Assembly: GCF_002135205.1 (NCBI RefSeq)
Contig: NZ_NEFZ01000012.1
Span: forward strand, 1 to 52,032
Length of the DNA stretch: 52,032 bases
Reading direction: 5' to 3'
Origin: Acinetobacter sp. ANC 4204
GTDB taxonomy: Bacteria > Pseudomonadota > Gammaproteobacteria > Pseudomonadales > Moraxellaceae
In this document: positions 36,570 through 45,627 of the stretch, piece by piece
Layout: every line of letters begins with the position of its first letter
Position numbering within the stretch: the stretch's first letter is position 1
The notes under the pieces: generated by a model
Database searches by the model: none
What the model saw: only the letters and a program-made list of their open reading frames with translations
Told to the model about the DNA's origin: nothing
Program-made: the position numbers and the translations under genes

Positions 36570-38227
36570 CTTGATCTATAGTTCAACCCTAAAATCGTAA
36601 TGGTTGTATCTGTTTTTACATTCAAACCCGCGTATGGATTTAATAAAATATTATTCACCCCAGTTTGGTTCGCTAAACTACTGGTATTTGCTGGAATTTT
36701 ATCTCGGCTTTGTAAAAATCCAATCGACAAATCCACATCGGTATCTGCATCAAACCGATAACCTACACCTAAACCAAACAAACGTGCATTATTAATAGGA
36801 ACCATAGTGTTTCGCTTACCATCTGGAATTGCACTGGTGCGTGGCTCATAACCAGCGCGGAGCTTCAAACGGTCTGTAACGGAATATTCAAGCCCAATAC
36901 CATAGTTCCATGGTGACTCAAACTCTAAAGGCAGTGCCAAACTATTATCTGTAATATTTGCCGAAAGCAGTTTTGCAATTTTGAGTGCTGAAACTTCACG
37001 ATCGAACTCAAACTTAAACTTATTCCATGCTCTATAATCAGTCCAACCGACATCAATATTCACTTGTAAATCAGGTAAAAGCTTATACTTAATCCCTGTT
37101 TGGAAATGTGCAGGATATTCCAACTCCATTGACACTAAACCAGACTCACTTGCTGGTATAGAGTTTGGAAAACTTAAAATTGCAGCTAAAATTTGCCCTG
37201 TCGGGGATGACATTAAACCGTTAATCAACTCACGTGGTGCTTTCGTATTTTCAATGTGATAGCGACCTTTCATCCTCATTTTGGCAGCACTCTGATAAAC
37301 CACACCAAAGCTAAAGTCTTCTGTTGGCTCCCAAAGCACACCTAGGTTATAGGATGGACTCAGTGTCTGCTCAACTGAAAGATCTAATTTTCCAAAAAGC
37401 CCAAAAGGATTCATTCCCTCTTTGGCATTACACATACCCAATAATAAAATATCGGTAATCACATCTGAATTTTCTTTGAATGGTGTACATACAACATCAT
37501 CTATCATTCTTAGCATCCCAATTAACTCATTGGGAAAACGCAAATCATTTTTCAATGCTAGTGCTTGATATGACATACCGATTGAACCACCAATCGAAAG
37601 TTGATCATTGATTTGATAAGCCATAGATGGAGATAAATATGTAATCCGCTCTAACGCAACCTGTTGCCCCATAAAGTTACCAGGATTGCCATCTTCAGCC
37701 CCAAAGCCTGCAATTAAAGGTGCATACATTGCGGTTGCAAATGTCATTTTGGATCCAGGAGGGGTATAGGCAATACCCGCCGTAGGGGCAGCAACTGGCA
37801 TACCTTTACCTAAGTCCACCATTTTCTTTAAGCCTGGGACATATAGGCTTGGGTATTCAACATCTCCTCGAACTGAGCCTTTAAAATCAGTACAAATATC
37901 AGCATCAACCTCAGGTCCATCGTTACAGACCATTGGGTCATCAGAATAACCAAAAACGTTATAACCAGCTGGAACAGTAAATTCTCGCTCGATATTAAAA
38001 TCAGCAACAATTCCTTGTACATCTGTCTGCAAGCCTTCAATCTTGGTTAAGGCTGCTGGGTTAAAATGAATCGCACTGATTCCAGGAGGATCAGCGGTCA
38101 CAGCATTCCCCATGGACAAAGAGCGAATATCAACTGATAGGTTTTGCCCCAAAGCGGCAAAGGTAACACTAGAATAGCCCGTTAATAATATGGCAGACAC
38201 CAAAGGGCTAAGTCGAAGATTGTTCAT
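36563..38227 (-). CDS. filD: FilD, FadL/OmpP1-type outer-membrane protein
   Basis: The 554-residue protein has a signal peptide ending VTFAA and a FadL-like start (ALGQNLSVDIRSLSMGNAVT, NPAALTKIEGLQ). It continues with many amphipathic strands, such as PSMAYQINDQLSIGGSIGMS, LGVLWEPTEDFSFGVVYQS, LEYSVTDRLKLRAGYEP and VDLSIGFLQSRD, and ends with Trp (LGLNYRSRW). FadL family proteins move hydrophobic molecules across the outer membrane. The presence of a FadL relative inside the fil set is unexpected for a pilus assembly system and may mean lateral passage of a lipid or of a hydrophobic protein segment. It starts 12 bp after filC. Confidence 0.85.
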   Translation of the reverse strand: MNNLRLSPLVSAILLTGYSSVTFAALGQNLSVDIRSLSMGNAVTADPPGISAIHFNPAALTKIEGLQTDVQGIVADFNIEREFTVPAGYNVFGYSDDPMVCNDGPEVDADICTDFKGSVRGDVEYPSLYVPGLKKMVDLGKGMPVAAPTAGIAYTPPGSKMTFATAMYAPLIAGFGAEDGNPGNFMGQQVALERITYLSPSMAYQINDQLSIGGSIGMSYQALALKNDLRFPNELIGMLRMIDDVVCTPFKENSDVITDILLLGMCNAKEGMNPFGLFGKLDLSVEQTLSPSYNLGVLWEPTEDFSFGVVYQSAAKMRMKGRYHIENTKAPRELINGLMSSPTGQILAAILSFPNSIPASESGLVSMELEYPAHFQTGIKYKLLPDLQVNIDVGWTDYRAWNKFKFEFDREVSALKIAKLLSANITDNSLALPLEFESPWNYGIGLEYSVTDRLKLRAGYEPRTSAIPDGKRNTMVPINNARLFGLGVGYRFDADTDVDLSIGFLQSRDKIPANTSSLANQTGVNNILLNPYAGLNVKTDTTITILGLNYRSRW

Positions 38228-38239
38228 ACGACTGCCCTT

Positions 38240-39370
38240 TTATTTAAGCTTTTTTCCAAAACCAAGAATATCTAACGGGAAAGATAAACCGAGTGATACA
38301 TCAGGTGCATCTTCGGTCAAACCTAGACCGACCGTGCCATTCACAATTGTTTCAGGTGAAACACGTACCCCAAGTGAAATAGCAAACGTTGAACTGGTTT
38401 GATCTGCTGGGGAATAACTTTCACCAGAGCTATACTTAAACTCCGCACCCGTATTGAAACTCTGTTGGTAGGACATTGTCATTGATACATCGTAGTTAAA
38501 CGAGTAAGCAAAACCTACGGCAAAACCACCACTAATTCCAGGTTCAAATTCTTCAATCACGCGGCTACCACGGCGCTGATCTAAACCAGACTCTTTAAAA
38601 CCATAGTTAGCAGAAACGGAGGCAAACAACACCACAGGATCAATATACTTACGTGTACTTGCTCCAACACCTGCCGAATAATATCCTTTACCCGTTGCTA
38701 AGTCTGAAGTGGCATTAATTTCATAAGGACTATCGCCTGTTTTAGTCGAAATATTACCGAATAAAATCAAAGGTAGACGACCAGCTTTAAGTGGGAAGGG
38801 TTCCCAACGAGCACCAAAAGAAATATCCCCTAGCCCAGCCGTAGAGGTATCTTTTAATAAATCTGTTTTAGCAACCAAAGGCAATGAAGCCGTTAAGGTT
38901 AAGTTATCTCTCAAACCATATTGGGCTGTGAAGGTATTGGTCAAACTATGAGTTGCATTTTCTTGGACACGAAGCTGATAAAGCTGTCCTTGTGCCATTT
39001 CCAGATCGAGTTGAGTATCTCGGTAGTAGGTATAATCAATGTCGTAATAAGATGAAATTTCACCTTGTTTAATCAATGAATATTGACGTTCATTAGAAGT
39101 AAATACTTCTTGAAGATTCGTCTCTTTGGTTGCATCTCCTTCCTGTTGTTGTAAAGCAGAAGAAGCTGCTTGCTCATTACTGCCACTCTGAGCAACCACT
39201 TGTGCTTCAGATACAGTAGTATCTTGAGGCTGAACAGTCGCTTGTTCTACTGCAACATTCTCATTGACAGCTTCATAGCCCCCCAAAGTTGGTTCTTCTG
39301 CTGCATAAGCCACCCCAAGAATCATCTGCACACTTACTGCGAGCAGTGTCTTATTCATCCATTTATTCAT
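38240..39370 (-). CDS. filC: FilC, outer-membrane beta-barrel with disordered N-terminal arm
   Basis: The 376-residue product has a signal peptide (MNKTLLAVSVQMILGVAYAA), a low-complexity Gln/Ala/Glu region to about residue 85, then a barrel region with KQGEISSYYDIDYTYYRDTQ, QYGLRDNLTLTASLPLV, GLGDISFGARWEPF, GYYSAGVGASTRKYIDP and repeated strands to the C terminus (SLGLSFPLDI). The barrel resembles the phenol-MetA/transporter group and, in layout, FapF of Pseudomonas. The start at 39370 is chosen because AGGGACAATG puts the ribosome binding site at proper distance; starts at 39373 and 39394 remain possible. Confidence 0.8.
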   Translation of the reverse strand: MNKWMNKTLLAVSVQMILGVAYAAEEPTLGGYEAVNENVAVEQATVQPQDTTVSEAQVVAQSGSNEQAASSALQQQEGDATKETNLQEVFTSNERQYSLIKQGEISSYYDIDYTYYRDTQLDLEMAQGQLYQLRVQENATHSLTNTFTAQYGLRDNLTLTASLPLVAKTDLLKDTSTAGLGDISFGARWEPFPLKAGRLPLILFGNISTKTGDSPYEINATSDLATGKGYYSAGVGASTRKYIDPVVLFASVSANYGFKESGLDQRRGSRVIEEFEPGISGGFAVGFAYSFNYDVSMTMSYQQSFNTGAEFKYSSGESYSPADQTSSTFAISLGVRVSPETIVNGTVGLGLTEDAPDVSLGLSFPLDILGFGKKLK

Positions 39371-39422
39371 CATTGTCCCTTTACCTACCACCAATTGTTC
39401 TTGTTTTAATTTTTTTCACACT

Positions 39423-40295
39423 TTATTTGTTTTTGTAATAAAGCCTGAGAAAATTATATGTCGGCTGTCCATAGTATTCCGACTCTTTATTTTTATTGCG
39501 CTCTAGGCGAATTGTTGAGGCCCGATCAGCTATTTTTCCCATGTAATGTTGAGGGTATTGGATATCGACCAATGCATAACGATTGACAGTAGCATCATCG
39601 ACATGTCGCATATCAGCCTCTTGTAAAGCCAACATATTTTTTCGTTTCTCAGGGGCTACATTAATTAAAAACAGTGTGTTGTTTTCCCAAATATCCTTAA
39701 AACGCTGCTCATCAAAACTAATGTTTCCCAGTGCAGGATCAGCAACATACACTCGACCATCTTTATAGCCCTTATACACAACAAAGTGCTTAAAACCGGC
39801 ATAAGAAATTGGAACAATTGCGGGTTGACCCTGTTTAACCAGATCCTCAAACTCCCCTTTATATCCTCCACTTTCTAGACCAAGTGCGGTCACAAAACGC
39901 TTCATATCCAATAAAGAAAAACTACGACGTTCAATGATGCGCTCATACTCCCCATAGCGAAGCAAGCCATCCATAGTTTGCTGTTCTGTAAGTTGAGCAC
40001 CGACATAACCATTAATGAGTGTCGTCAGTGCAGCTGAACCACAACTATAGTCATAGGCTTGACGAACAATCCCTCGAAATTGGTCTTCGACAGCAGGATT
40101 AATTAAGACTGGTTCATGGTGCATTCTTGTAAAAGATGCATTCCGAGAATCTAGAACTTCAGTATAGTAAACCGCTTCCGCAGGTTTCTTCTTTATATCA
40201 AAGGCTTCGGTGGCAAAGTAATACATCATTGCTGAGCCCAATGCGATCTCTAACATAGCTTTTACTTTTTTTAATAATTTAGGCATCCCGCCCAT
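39423..40295 (-). CDS. filB: FilB, membrane-anchored C39-like cysteine peptidase
   Basis: The 290-residue protein has one N-terminal hydrophobic segment (about residues 13-30) and a C39 peptidase core. The catalytic Cys85 in QAYDYSCGSAALTTLIN, His170 in YAGFKHFVVYKGY and Asp186 in VYVADPALG are all present, so it should be active. C39 peptidases cut after a double-Gly leader in bacteriocin exporters; in the Fap system the stand-alone FapD has the same fold. The anchor would place the enzyme in the periplasm. It is the first gene after the filA terminator. An ATG at 40256 is an alternative start, which would drop the 13 residues before the hydrophobic segment. Confidence 0.83.
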   Translation of the reverse strand: MGGMPKLLKKVKAMLEIALGSAMMYYFATEAFDIKKKPAEAVYYTEVLDSRNASFTRMHHEPVLINPAVEDQFRGIVRQAYDYSCGSAALTTLINGYVGAQLTEQQTMDGLLRYGEYERIIERRSFSLLDMKRFVTALGLESGGYKGEFEDLVKQGQPAIVPISYAGFKHFVVYKGYKDGRVYVADPALGNISFDEQRFKDIWENNTLFLINVAPEKRKNMLALQEADMRHVDDATVNRYALVDIQYPQHYMGKIADRASTIRLERNKNKESEYYGQPTYNFLRLYYKNK

Positions 40296-40399
40296 TTTTT
40301 GTTTTTAGAGTTAATACTCTATATCCATACATTCAAGAAGATACTGCGTTTTCTTAAAAAAAAATAGTCTTTTTTGTATTTTTTATGAATATATTTTAG

Positions 40400-40431
40400 A
40401 AAAAAAGCGCGTGAATTCACGCGCTTTTTTT
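40400..40431 (-). terminator. Strong terminator between filA and filB
   Basis: AAAAAAAGCGCGT, GAATTC and ACGCGCTTTTTTT form a perfect GC-rich stem with T7 on either strand. It lies 10 bp beyond the filA stop and 104 bp before filB, so filA is likely made in excess over filB-F. Confidence 0.88.
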
Positions 40432-40441
40432 AGTTCTAAGC

Positions 40442-41395
40442 TTAGTGCCCAGAAATAGTAATCACAGCACCTGGCATATATACACCAGCAGCAGGACTAA
40501 AGTATGTTTGCATACCTTGAACTTCTACATCACCAATTGACGCAGCACCACGGCTACCTAAATGCACACCTTTAACATAAGTATCGTGCGCACCGCTTGT
40601 GCTAATCATACGAATATAGCCCTTATTCGCACCTTCTTCACCAATCACGCTAATTTTTTGATTTAGCGTTAAATCAAGAGAATTAGCATCTGCAACTTTA
40701 ATACTTTCAACAAAGATTTCACCTGCAGCACGTGTTGCTGTTTTTGTTGAGTTATCTAAGATACCCAAGTCTTTAATTTCTAAACCACCCACCATCGTTG
40801 CGTTCAATTGGATCATTGCGCCTTGCGGTGCAGCACCCAATTGGATATTTGCGGACATTGGACCCGTTTTAAGTGATAAGCCACTTAAGATTGGGTTTAC
40901 AGTACCTGTACCACCACGACGGATAGATGTTGCCCCTGTAGTTGGTATATCAGCTGAAGCCACGACACCAATTTGACCAATTTTAATATCTAAACCAGAA
41001 ACTTGAGCTGCAACGTTAATAAATGCATTACCGCCGTTTGCATCAGAGTCAATTTGCAGATCAGCCAAGTTACGAGAAGGCAGTAAGTATGCTCCCGCGT
41101 TGTCATAGTTTGCACCGATAATAATACCGTGATTTTCGAGCACATCACCCGCTTTACCATTTCCTTGAATCACAATAGCACCAGCTTTGGCAGTACCGCC
41201 ATTTGCAACTGCTAGACCATCATTATCGTGGACAAAGACTTTACCAATTTCGATTTTAGAAATACCGATGCCGATATTTAAACCATCTTGACCTGTAGCG
41301 GCACTGAGCGAAGCGTCATCCATTGCTTGCATTGCCATTGCATTTGCACTGATTGCCATTGAAGAAACTAAAGCAAGTTTAGTAATAATTTTCAT
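40442..41395 (-). CDS. filA: FilA, secreted DUF6160-like protein of the fil operon
   Basis: The 317-residue product has a signal peptide (MKIITKLALVSSMAISANAM, then AMQA) and the mature start MDDASLSAATGQDGLNIGIG, which is typical of the DUF6160-type surface proteins. The rest is Gly/Ala-rich with beta-prone repeats, such as GGTAKAGAIVIQGNGKAGD, AFINVAAQVSGLDIKIGQIG and AMIQLNATMVGGLEIKDLGI. No Cys is present. GGAGAGGAACAAG before the ATG is a strong ribosome binding site. It heads the fil operon and is followed by a strong terminator. I expect it to be the main exported structural product. Confidence 0.85.
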   Translation of the reverse strand: MKIITKLALVSSMAISANAMAMQAMDDASLSAATGQDGLNIGIGISKIEIGKVFVHDNDGLAVANGGTAKAGAIVIQGNGKAGDVLENHGIIIGANYDNAGAYLLPSRNLADLQIDSDANGGNAFINVAAQVSGLDIKIGQIGVVASADIPTTGATSIRRGGTGTVNPILSGLSLKTGPMSANIQLGAAPQGAMIQLNATMVGGLEIKDLGILDNSTKTATRAAGEIFVESIKVADANSLDLTLNQKISVIGEEGANKGYIRMISTSGAHDTYVKGVHLGSRGAASIGDVEVQGMQTYFSPAAGVYMPGAVITISGH

Positions 41396-41433
41396 CTTGT
41401 TCCTCTCCTAAGAGCTTTATTTTTGTGATACCA

Positions 41434-41498
41434 GTCACTCGATGTTAATTACTGTTTTTTTTATTTTGACCCAGTATCAACATCTATCCTTGAGTGAC
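41434..41498 (-). promoter_or_regulatory. Long stem-loop in the filA leader
   Basis: On the minus strand GTCACTC (41498-41492) pairs with GAGTGAC (41440-41434), and GATGTTGAT (41484-41476) pairs with ATTAACATC (41449-41441, one G-U), leaving a 7-base bulge AAGGATA on one side. That gives 16 pairs in the 5' leader 39 bases before the filA ATG. It could be a 5' stabiliser, an attenuator or a protein/RNA binding site. Confidence 0.6.
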
Positions 41499-41649
41499 CT
41501 AACTGCCAGAACTAAGTTATATGTGCGTGCTTTTTTGATCAACTGCTGTTGGTCGTAATCCCCAGCTTACCGATAAACGGTATTTACGCTGTGCACATAC
41601 TCACAATGCGGTAAAATAGCCTGAATTTTTTGACTCTATTTGCGTTAGC

Positions 41650-42999
41650 ATGACTCTAAACCCATCATTTAAAAAGACAATCTGTGATTCTAGCATTTCA
41701 GTATCAAGACTATTGCATGCCTTGAATGATCTCACGCAGTTAGTCTATTTACAAAATGTAGATGCACCTGTCATTGCTTTCCTGCCTGAGCGTTATCAAG
41801 TTTTTCAGGAAAAACAGCACTTTTTCTTTCAACGTACTGCTGATTTTTGTTACATATCTGATGATCAGGCAAGTGAACTTTCTACCGAAATCAAACCAAT
41901 ATCTACTTCCAAAACAGATTCTTTCAATGGGGGGATCATTGGATTTATTAGTTATGATTATGCAGCACAAAAACAAATTAACATTCAAATAAAGTCTCAA
42001 CCCAGCTTATTTTTAGGGCTATATAGCACTTATCTCAAATGGAGCAATGCAGGCTGGGTCTTTTATAGTACAGATCCGCAAGCAGAACGTATTTTCAGCA
42101 AAATAGAACAATGCATCAGTACAATGCCTGTTCTTCCCTCGCCTTTACAGCTTCAATCCACATGCCAAGCTCGCTGGACCCAAACCCAATACCAGCAGGC
42201 ATTTCAGCAGGTGCAAGAGTACATTAAAGCGGGCGATTGCTATCAAATTAATCTCACACAAGAATTCACAGCTAACGCAGAAGGTCAGTTACTCAGCGCC
42301 GTTGAGCATTTTTGGAAACTCACGGATGCACCCTATTCAGGATACTTACGTCTTGATGATTTTGAACTTCTAAGCTGCTCTCCTGAACTGTTTATCGACT
42401 TTAAAGAACAGCGGAAAATTGTCACAAAACCAATTAAAGGGACAATGCCCCGCTATGCAGATCCAATATTAGATGAACAATCAAAACAACGTTTGATGGC
42501 TTCAGAAAAAGACCAAGCTGAAAATGTAATGATCGTAGATTTATTGCGAAATGATTTAAGCGTTTATGCTGAAACAGGTTCAGTCAAAACACCTAAGCTG
42601 TTTAATATTGAAAGTTTTAACCAAGTCCACCACATGGTCAGCGAAGTTGAAGCCACACTTAGAGCAGATATTCATCCCTTTGATGTTTTACTCTCTGCAC
42701 TGCCCGGTGGCTCAATTACAGGTGCACCTAAAATTCGGGCTATGCAAATTATTGACGAGCTGGAAAGTGCTCCACGTGGAGCGTACTGCGGTTCAATGGG
42801 GTATTTTAATTTCGATGGTACGGGCTCTTGGAACATTCTGATTCGCTCAATCCAAAAATCACAGGACAAACTTTCACTTTGGGCTGGTGGCGGAATCACC
42901 ATTGCATCAGAGTGTGAGGCTGAATATCAAGAATGCTTTGACAAGGTCTCCGCCCTTCTTAATTTACTCAATACCTTTGTAAAACAGGATGTCGAATAG
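41650..42999 (+). CDS. pabB: Aminodeoxychorismate synthase component I
   Basis: PabB converts chorismate and ammonia into 4-amino-4-deoxychorismate for folate synthesis. The 449-residue chorismate-binding protein has DCYQINLTQEF, SPELFIDF, VTKPIKGTMPR with the PabB-specific Lys (TrpE has Ala here), IVDLLRNDLSVYAETGSV, LPGGSITGAPKIRAMQII and WAGGGITIASE. The Lys assigns it to PabB. The ATG at 41650 has no strong ribosome binding site. It is divergent from filA and ends at the terminator at 43011-43048. No pabA or pabC is adjacent. Confidence 0.92.
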   Translation: MTLNPSFKKTICDSSISVSRLLHALNDLTQLVYLQNVDAPVIAFLPERYQVFQEKQHFFFQRTADFCYISDDQASELSTEIKPISTSKTDSFNGGIIGFISYDYAAQKQINIQIKSQPSLFLGLYSTYLKWSNAGWVFYSTDPQAERIFSKIEQCISTMPVLPSPLQLQSTCQARWTQTQYQQAFQQVQEYIKAGDCYQINLTQEFTANAEGQLLSAVEHFWKLTDAPYSGYLRLDDFELLSCSPELFIDFKEQRKIVTKPIKGTMPRYADPILDEQSKQRLMASEKDQAENVMIVDLLRNDLSVYAETGSVKTPKLFNIESFNQVHHMVSEVEATLRADIHPFDVLLSALPGGSITGAPKIRAMQIIDELESAPRGAYCGSMGYFNFDGTGSWNILIRSIQKSQDKLSLWAGGGITIASECEAEYQECFDKVSALLNLLNTFVKQDVE

Positions 43000-43010
43000 C
43001 CACCAAAATA

Positions 43011-43048
43011 AAAAAGTGAACCTTCACATCAATGACGGTTCACTTTTT
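43011..43048. terminator. Bidirectional terminator between pabB and hisC
   Basis: AAAAAGTGAACC (43011-43022) and GGTTCACTTTTT (43037-43048) form a 12-bp stem, suited to the converging pabB and hisC transcripts. Confidence 0.85.
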
Positions 43049-43071
43049 CCACGGGCAAATTCACTGAAAAG

Positions 43072-44163
43072 TTATTTTAAAATATCATTTTTCAATGTAT
43101 CGACAAGACGCTGATTTTGTTCATCAGTTCCAACCGTGATACGTAAAAACTGGTTAATACGCGGTTTATTGAAATAACGTACAATAATACCTTGTTCGCG
43201 TAATTCAGCCGCTAATTCACCTGCATCTTTGCTCGACAATGATGCAAAGATAAAGTTGGCACTCGATGGCAAAACGTTAAAGCCCAGCACGGTCAATTGT
43301 TCAACCAATCGTTCACGACTCTTTATGACTTTTTGATTTTGTGCTTCGAAATAAGCTTGATCTTCAAATGATGCAACCGCAGCGGCAATCGCAAAACGGT
43401 CCATCGGATAAGAGTTAAAACTGTTCTTCACCGCTTCTAAGGCAGCAATCAAATGCGGCTGAGCAATCGCAAAACCTACACGTAAGCCTGCCAATGAACG
43501 AGATTTTGAAGTCGTTTGACACACCACCAAATTCTCATATTTTTCCACCAAACTGACCGCAGACTCTGCACCAAAATCCACATAAGCTTCATCAATCACC
43601 ACGACTGAATTTGGGTTAGCTTGAAGTACTTCCTCAATAGCTACCAAACCGATATCTATACTGGTTGGTGCATTTGGATTGGTGATAATAATGCCACCAT
43701 TGGCTTGCTTATAGTCATCCACCACGATTTCAAAGTCATCATTAAGTGGCAAAATTTTGGTTTTGACTCCAAAAAATTGGCTATAAACAGGATAAAAACT
43801 ATAAGTAATATCTGGATAAAGCACAGGCAGCTCTTGCACAAAAAAAGCTTTAAAAATATGCGCTAAGACCTCATCTGAACCATTGCCGACAAAGACATTT
43901 TCAACGGCAACATGTTGTTGTTTCGCAATCGCCTGCTTTAACGCAGAAGCATCTGGATCTGGATATAAACGCAGTACATCTGCAGAATTTGCCAAGACCG
44001 CTTGAACTGCTTCCACTACTTTTGGTGAAGGTGGATATGGGTTTTCGTTGGTATTGAGCTTCAATAAGTTTTGAATTTTCGGTTGTTCACCTGGTACGTA
44101 CGGTTCTAATTCGCGTACTTCAGGGCTCCAAAAACGCATTTGTTCTGTAGTAATGTTAGACAT
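43072..44163 (-). CDS. hisC: Histidinol-phosphate aminotransferase
   Basis: HisC transaminates imidazole-acetol phosphate to histidinol phosphate. The 363-residue PLP enzyme has [15 protein letters not shown] at the N terminus, [32 protein letters not shown], the PLP Lys in [18 protein letters not shown] and RITVGT near the C terminus. It lies 174 bp after hisD with a repeat-rich spacer, both on the minus strand, so co-transcription is possible but not certain. Confidence 0.94.
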   Translation of the reverse strand: MSNITTEQMRFWSPEVRELEPYVPGEQPKIQNLLKLNTNENPYPPSPKVVEAVQAVLANSADVLRLYPDPDASALKQAIAKQQHVAVENVFVGNGSDEVLAHIFKAFFVQELPVLYPDITYSFYPVYSQFFGVKTKILPLNDDFEIVVDDYKQANGGIIITNPNAPTSIDIGLVAIEEVLQANPNSVVVIDEAYVDFGAESAVSLVEKYENLVVCQTTSKSRSLAGLRVGFAIAQPHLIAALEAVKNSFNSYPMDRFAIAAAVASFEDQAYFEAQNQKVIKSRERLVEQLTVLGFNVLPSSANFIFASLSSKDAGELAAELREQGIIVRYFNKPRINQFLRITVGTDEQNQRLVDTLKNDILK

Positions 44164-44210
44164 TGTCTATCTCATTTATGCACTCAACTTACTTTTCTGT
44201 AAGCCCTTTC

Positions 44211-44298
44211 CTTCTAGGAGAGGATTTGGGAAAGGTTTATGATGTCCCAAACTGAATTAAATATTTTCCCCTCTCCTAACCTCTCCCATAGGGAGAGG
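44211..44298 (-). repeat. Palindromic intergenic repeat between hisD and hisC
   Basis: The stretch holds TAGGAGAGG (44215-44223) matched by CCTCTCCTA (44270-44278), and a CCTCTCCC/GGGAGAGG hairpin (44280-44298) with an ATA loop. The CCTCTCCTAACCTCTCCC type of sequence recurs in intergenic spaces of Acinetobacter as I recall, so it is best read as a REP/BIME-like element; I cannot count copies here. Confidence 0.55.
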
Positions 44299-44337
44299 AA
44301 CATTCATTACTGAACAAATGAGGGATCTAAATTTATA

Positions 44338-45627
44338 TTATTGATAACGATAACGTGCTGAACGCGCATGCGCATCTAAGTTTTCTTGTTGCGCTAAGAT
44401 ATCCGCAGTTTTCGCCAAAGTTTTCACACCTTGCTCAGAGCACATAATCAAACTTGAACGCTTTTGGAAATCATAGACACCCAGCGGCGAGGAAAAGCGT
44501 GCTGTACCTGAAGTTGGCAAAACGTGGTTTGGCCCTGCACAATAGTCACCAATCGCTTCTGGGGTATAACGCCCCATGAAGATTGCGCCTGCATGGCGAA
44601 TATCTTCGGCCATTTCCTGCGCTTCGTCTAGGCAAAGCTCTAAATGCTCAGGCGCCACTTGATTAATCAGTTCAACAGCTTCGGCACGGTCTTTCACAAG
44701 CACCAATGCACCACGGTTGGCGATCGAAGTACGTGCAATCTCCGCTTTAGGTAAAGCTTGTAAATGTGCTTCAATCGCTTGTTCTACGTCATTTAACAAC
44801 TGTGCATCTGGCGTGATAAATACAGCTTGCGCCACAGTATCGTGCTCAGCTTGAGACAATAAATCCATCGCCAACCATTCTGCATTATTCACGCCTTCAG
44901 CATAGACTAAAATTTCAGACGGCCCTGCAATCATGTCGATACCGACCTGACCAAATACTGCACGCTTCGCTGCAGCCACAAAACGGTTGCCCGGCCCTGT
45001 AATTTTATCCACCGATGGAATCGTTTCTGTACCATAAGCTAATGCTGCAACTGCTTGTGCCCCACCAATAGTGAAGACACGATGCACACCAGCTAAATAA
45101 GCGGCAGCCAACACCAGCGGATTCAACTCGCCGTTTGGTGCAGGTACAACCATAATAATTTCAGGTACACCTGCGACATGTGCAGGTACAGCATTCATCA
45201 ATACTGACGACGGATAAGATGCCAAACCGCCCGGTACATAAATCCCGACACGGTCGAGTGGTGTGACCTTTTGTCCGAGCGTATTGCCCAAGGCATCCAC
45301 ATAAGTCCAGCCTTCTTGCTTCTGTGCTTGGTGAAACTCACGAATACGATTTGCTGCAAGCTCTAAAGCTTCGCGAACTTCGCTACTCAAACCATCAAAA
45401 GCGGTTTTTAATTGTTCTTGGGTCAGCTCTAAATCTGAGAATTGATGCGCGGGATGTCGATCGAACTGTTGAGTGAGTTTAAGAACATGAGCATTACCAT
45501 GCTGACGGACATCAGCAATGATTTGATCTACGGTTTTTAAAAGTTCTGGGTCACTCACGGTTTCAAAAGCCAACAAATCAGCAAAGACTTGTTTAAAGTT
45601 CTGATCTTGAGTCGATAAACGTCGCAT
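44338..45627 (-). CDS. hisD: Histidinol dehydrogenase
   Basis: HisD carries out the last two steps of histidine synthesis, oxidising L-histidinol to L-histidine with NAD and zinc. The 429-residue protein has VTPLDRVGIYVPGGLASYPS, FTIGGAQAVAALAYGTETIP, DKITGPGNRFVAAAKRAVFG, IDMIAGPSEILVYA, LLSQAEHDTVAQ with the zinc-binding His, and NHVLPTSGTARFSSPLGVYD. ATG 45627 is preferred to a start 69 bases upstream since the protein then begins MRRLSTQD and GGAT stands before it. Confidence 0.95.
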   Translation of the reverse strand: MRRLSTQDQNFKQVFADLLAFETVSDPELLKTVDQIIADVRQHGNAHVLKLTQQFDRHPAHQFSDLELTQEQLKTAFDGLSSEVREALELAANRIREFHQAQKQEGWTYVDALGNTLGQKVTPLDRVGIYVPGGLASYPSSVLMNAVPAHVAGVPEIIMVVPAPNGELNPLVLAAAYLAGVHRVFTIGGAQAVAALAYGTETIPSVDKITGPGNRFVAAAKRAVFGQVGIDMIAGPSEILVYAEGVNNAEWLAMDLLSQAEHDTVAQAVFITPDAQLLNDVEQAIEAHLQALPKAEIARTSIANRGALVLVKDRAEAVELINQVAPEHLELCLDEAQEMAEDIRHAGAIFMGRYTPEAIGDYCAGPNHVLPTSGTARFSSPLGVYDFQKRSSLIMCSEQGVKTLAKTADILAQQENLDAHARSARYRYQ

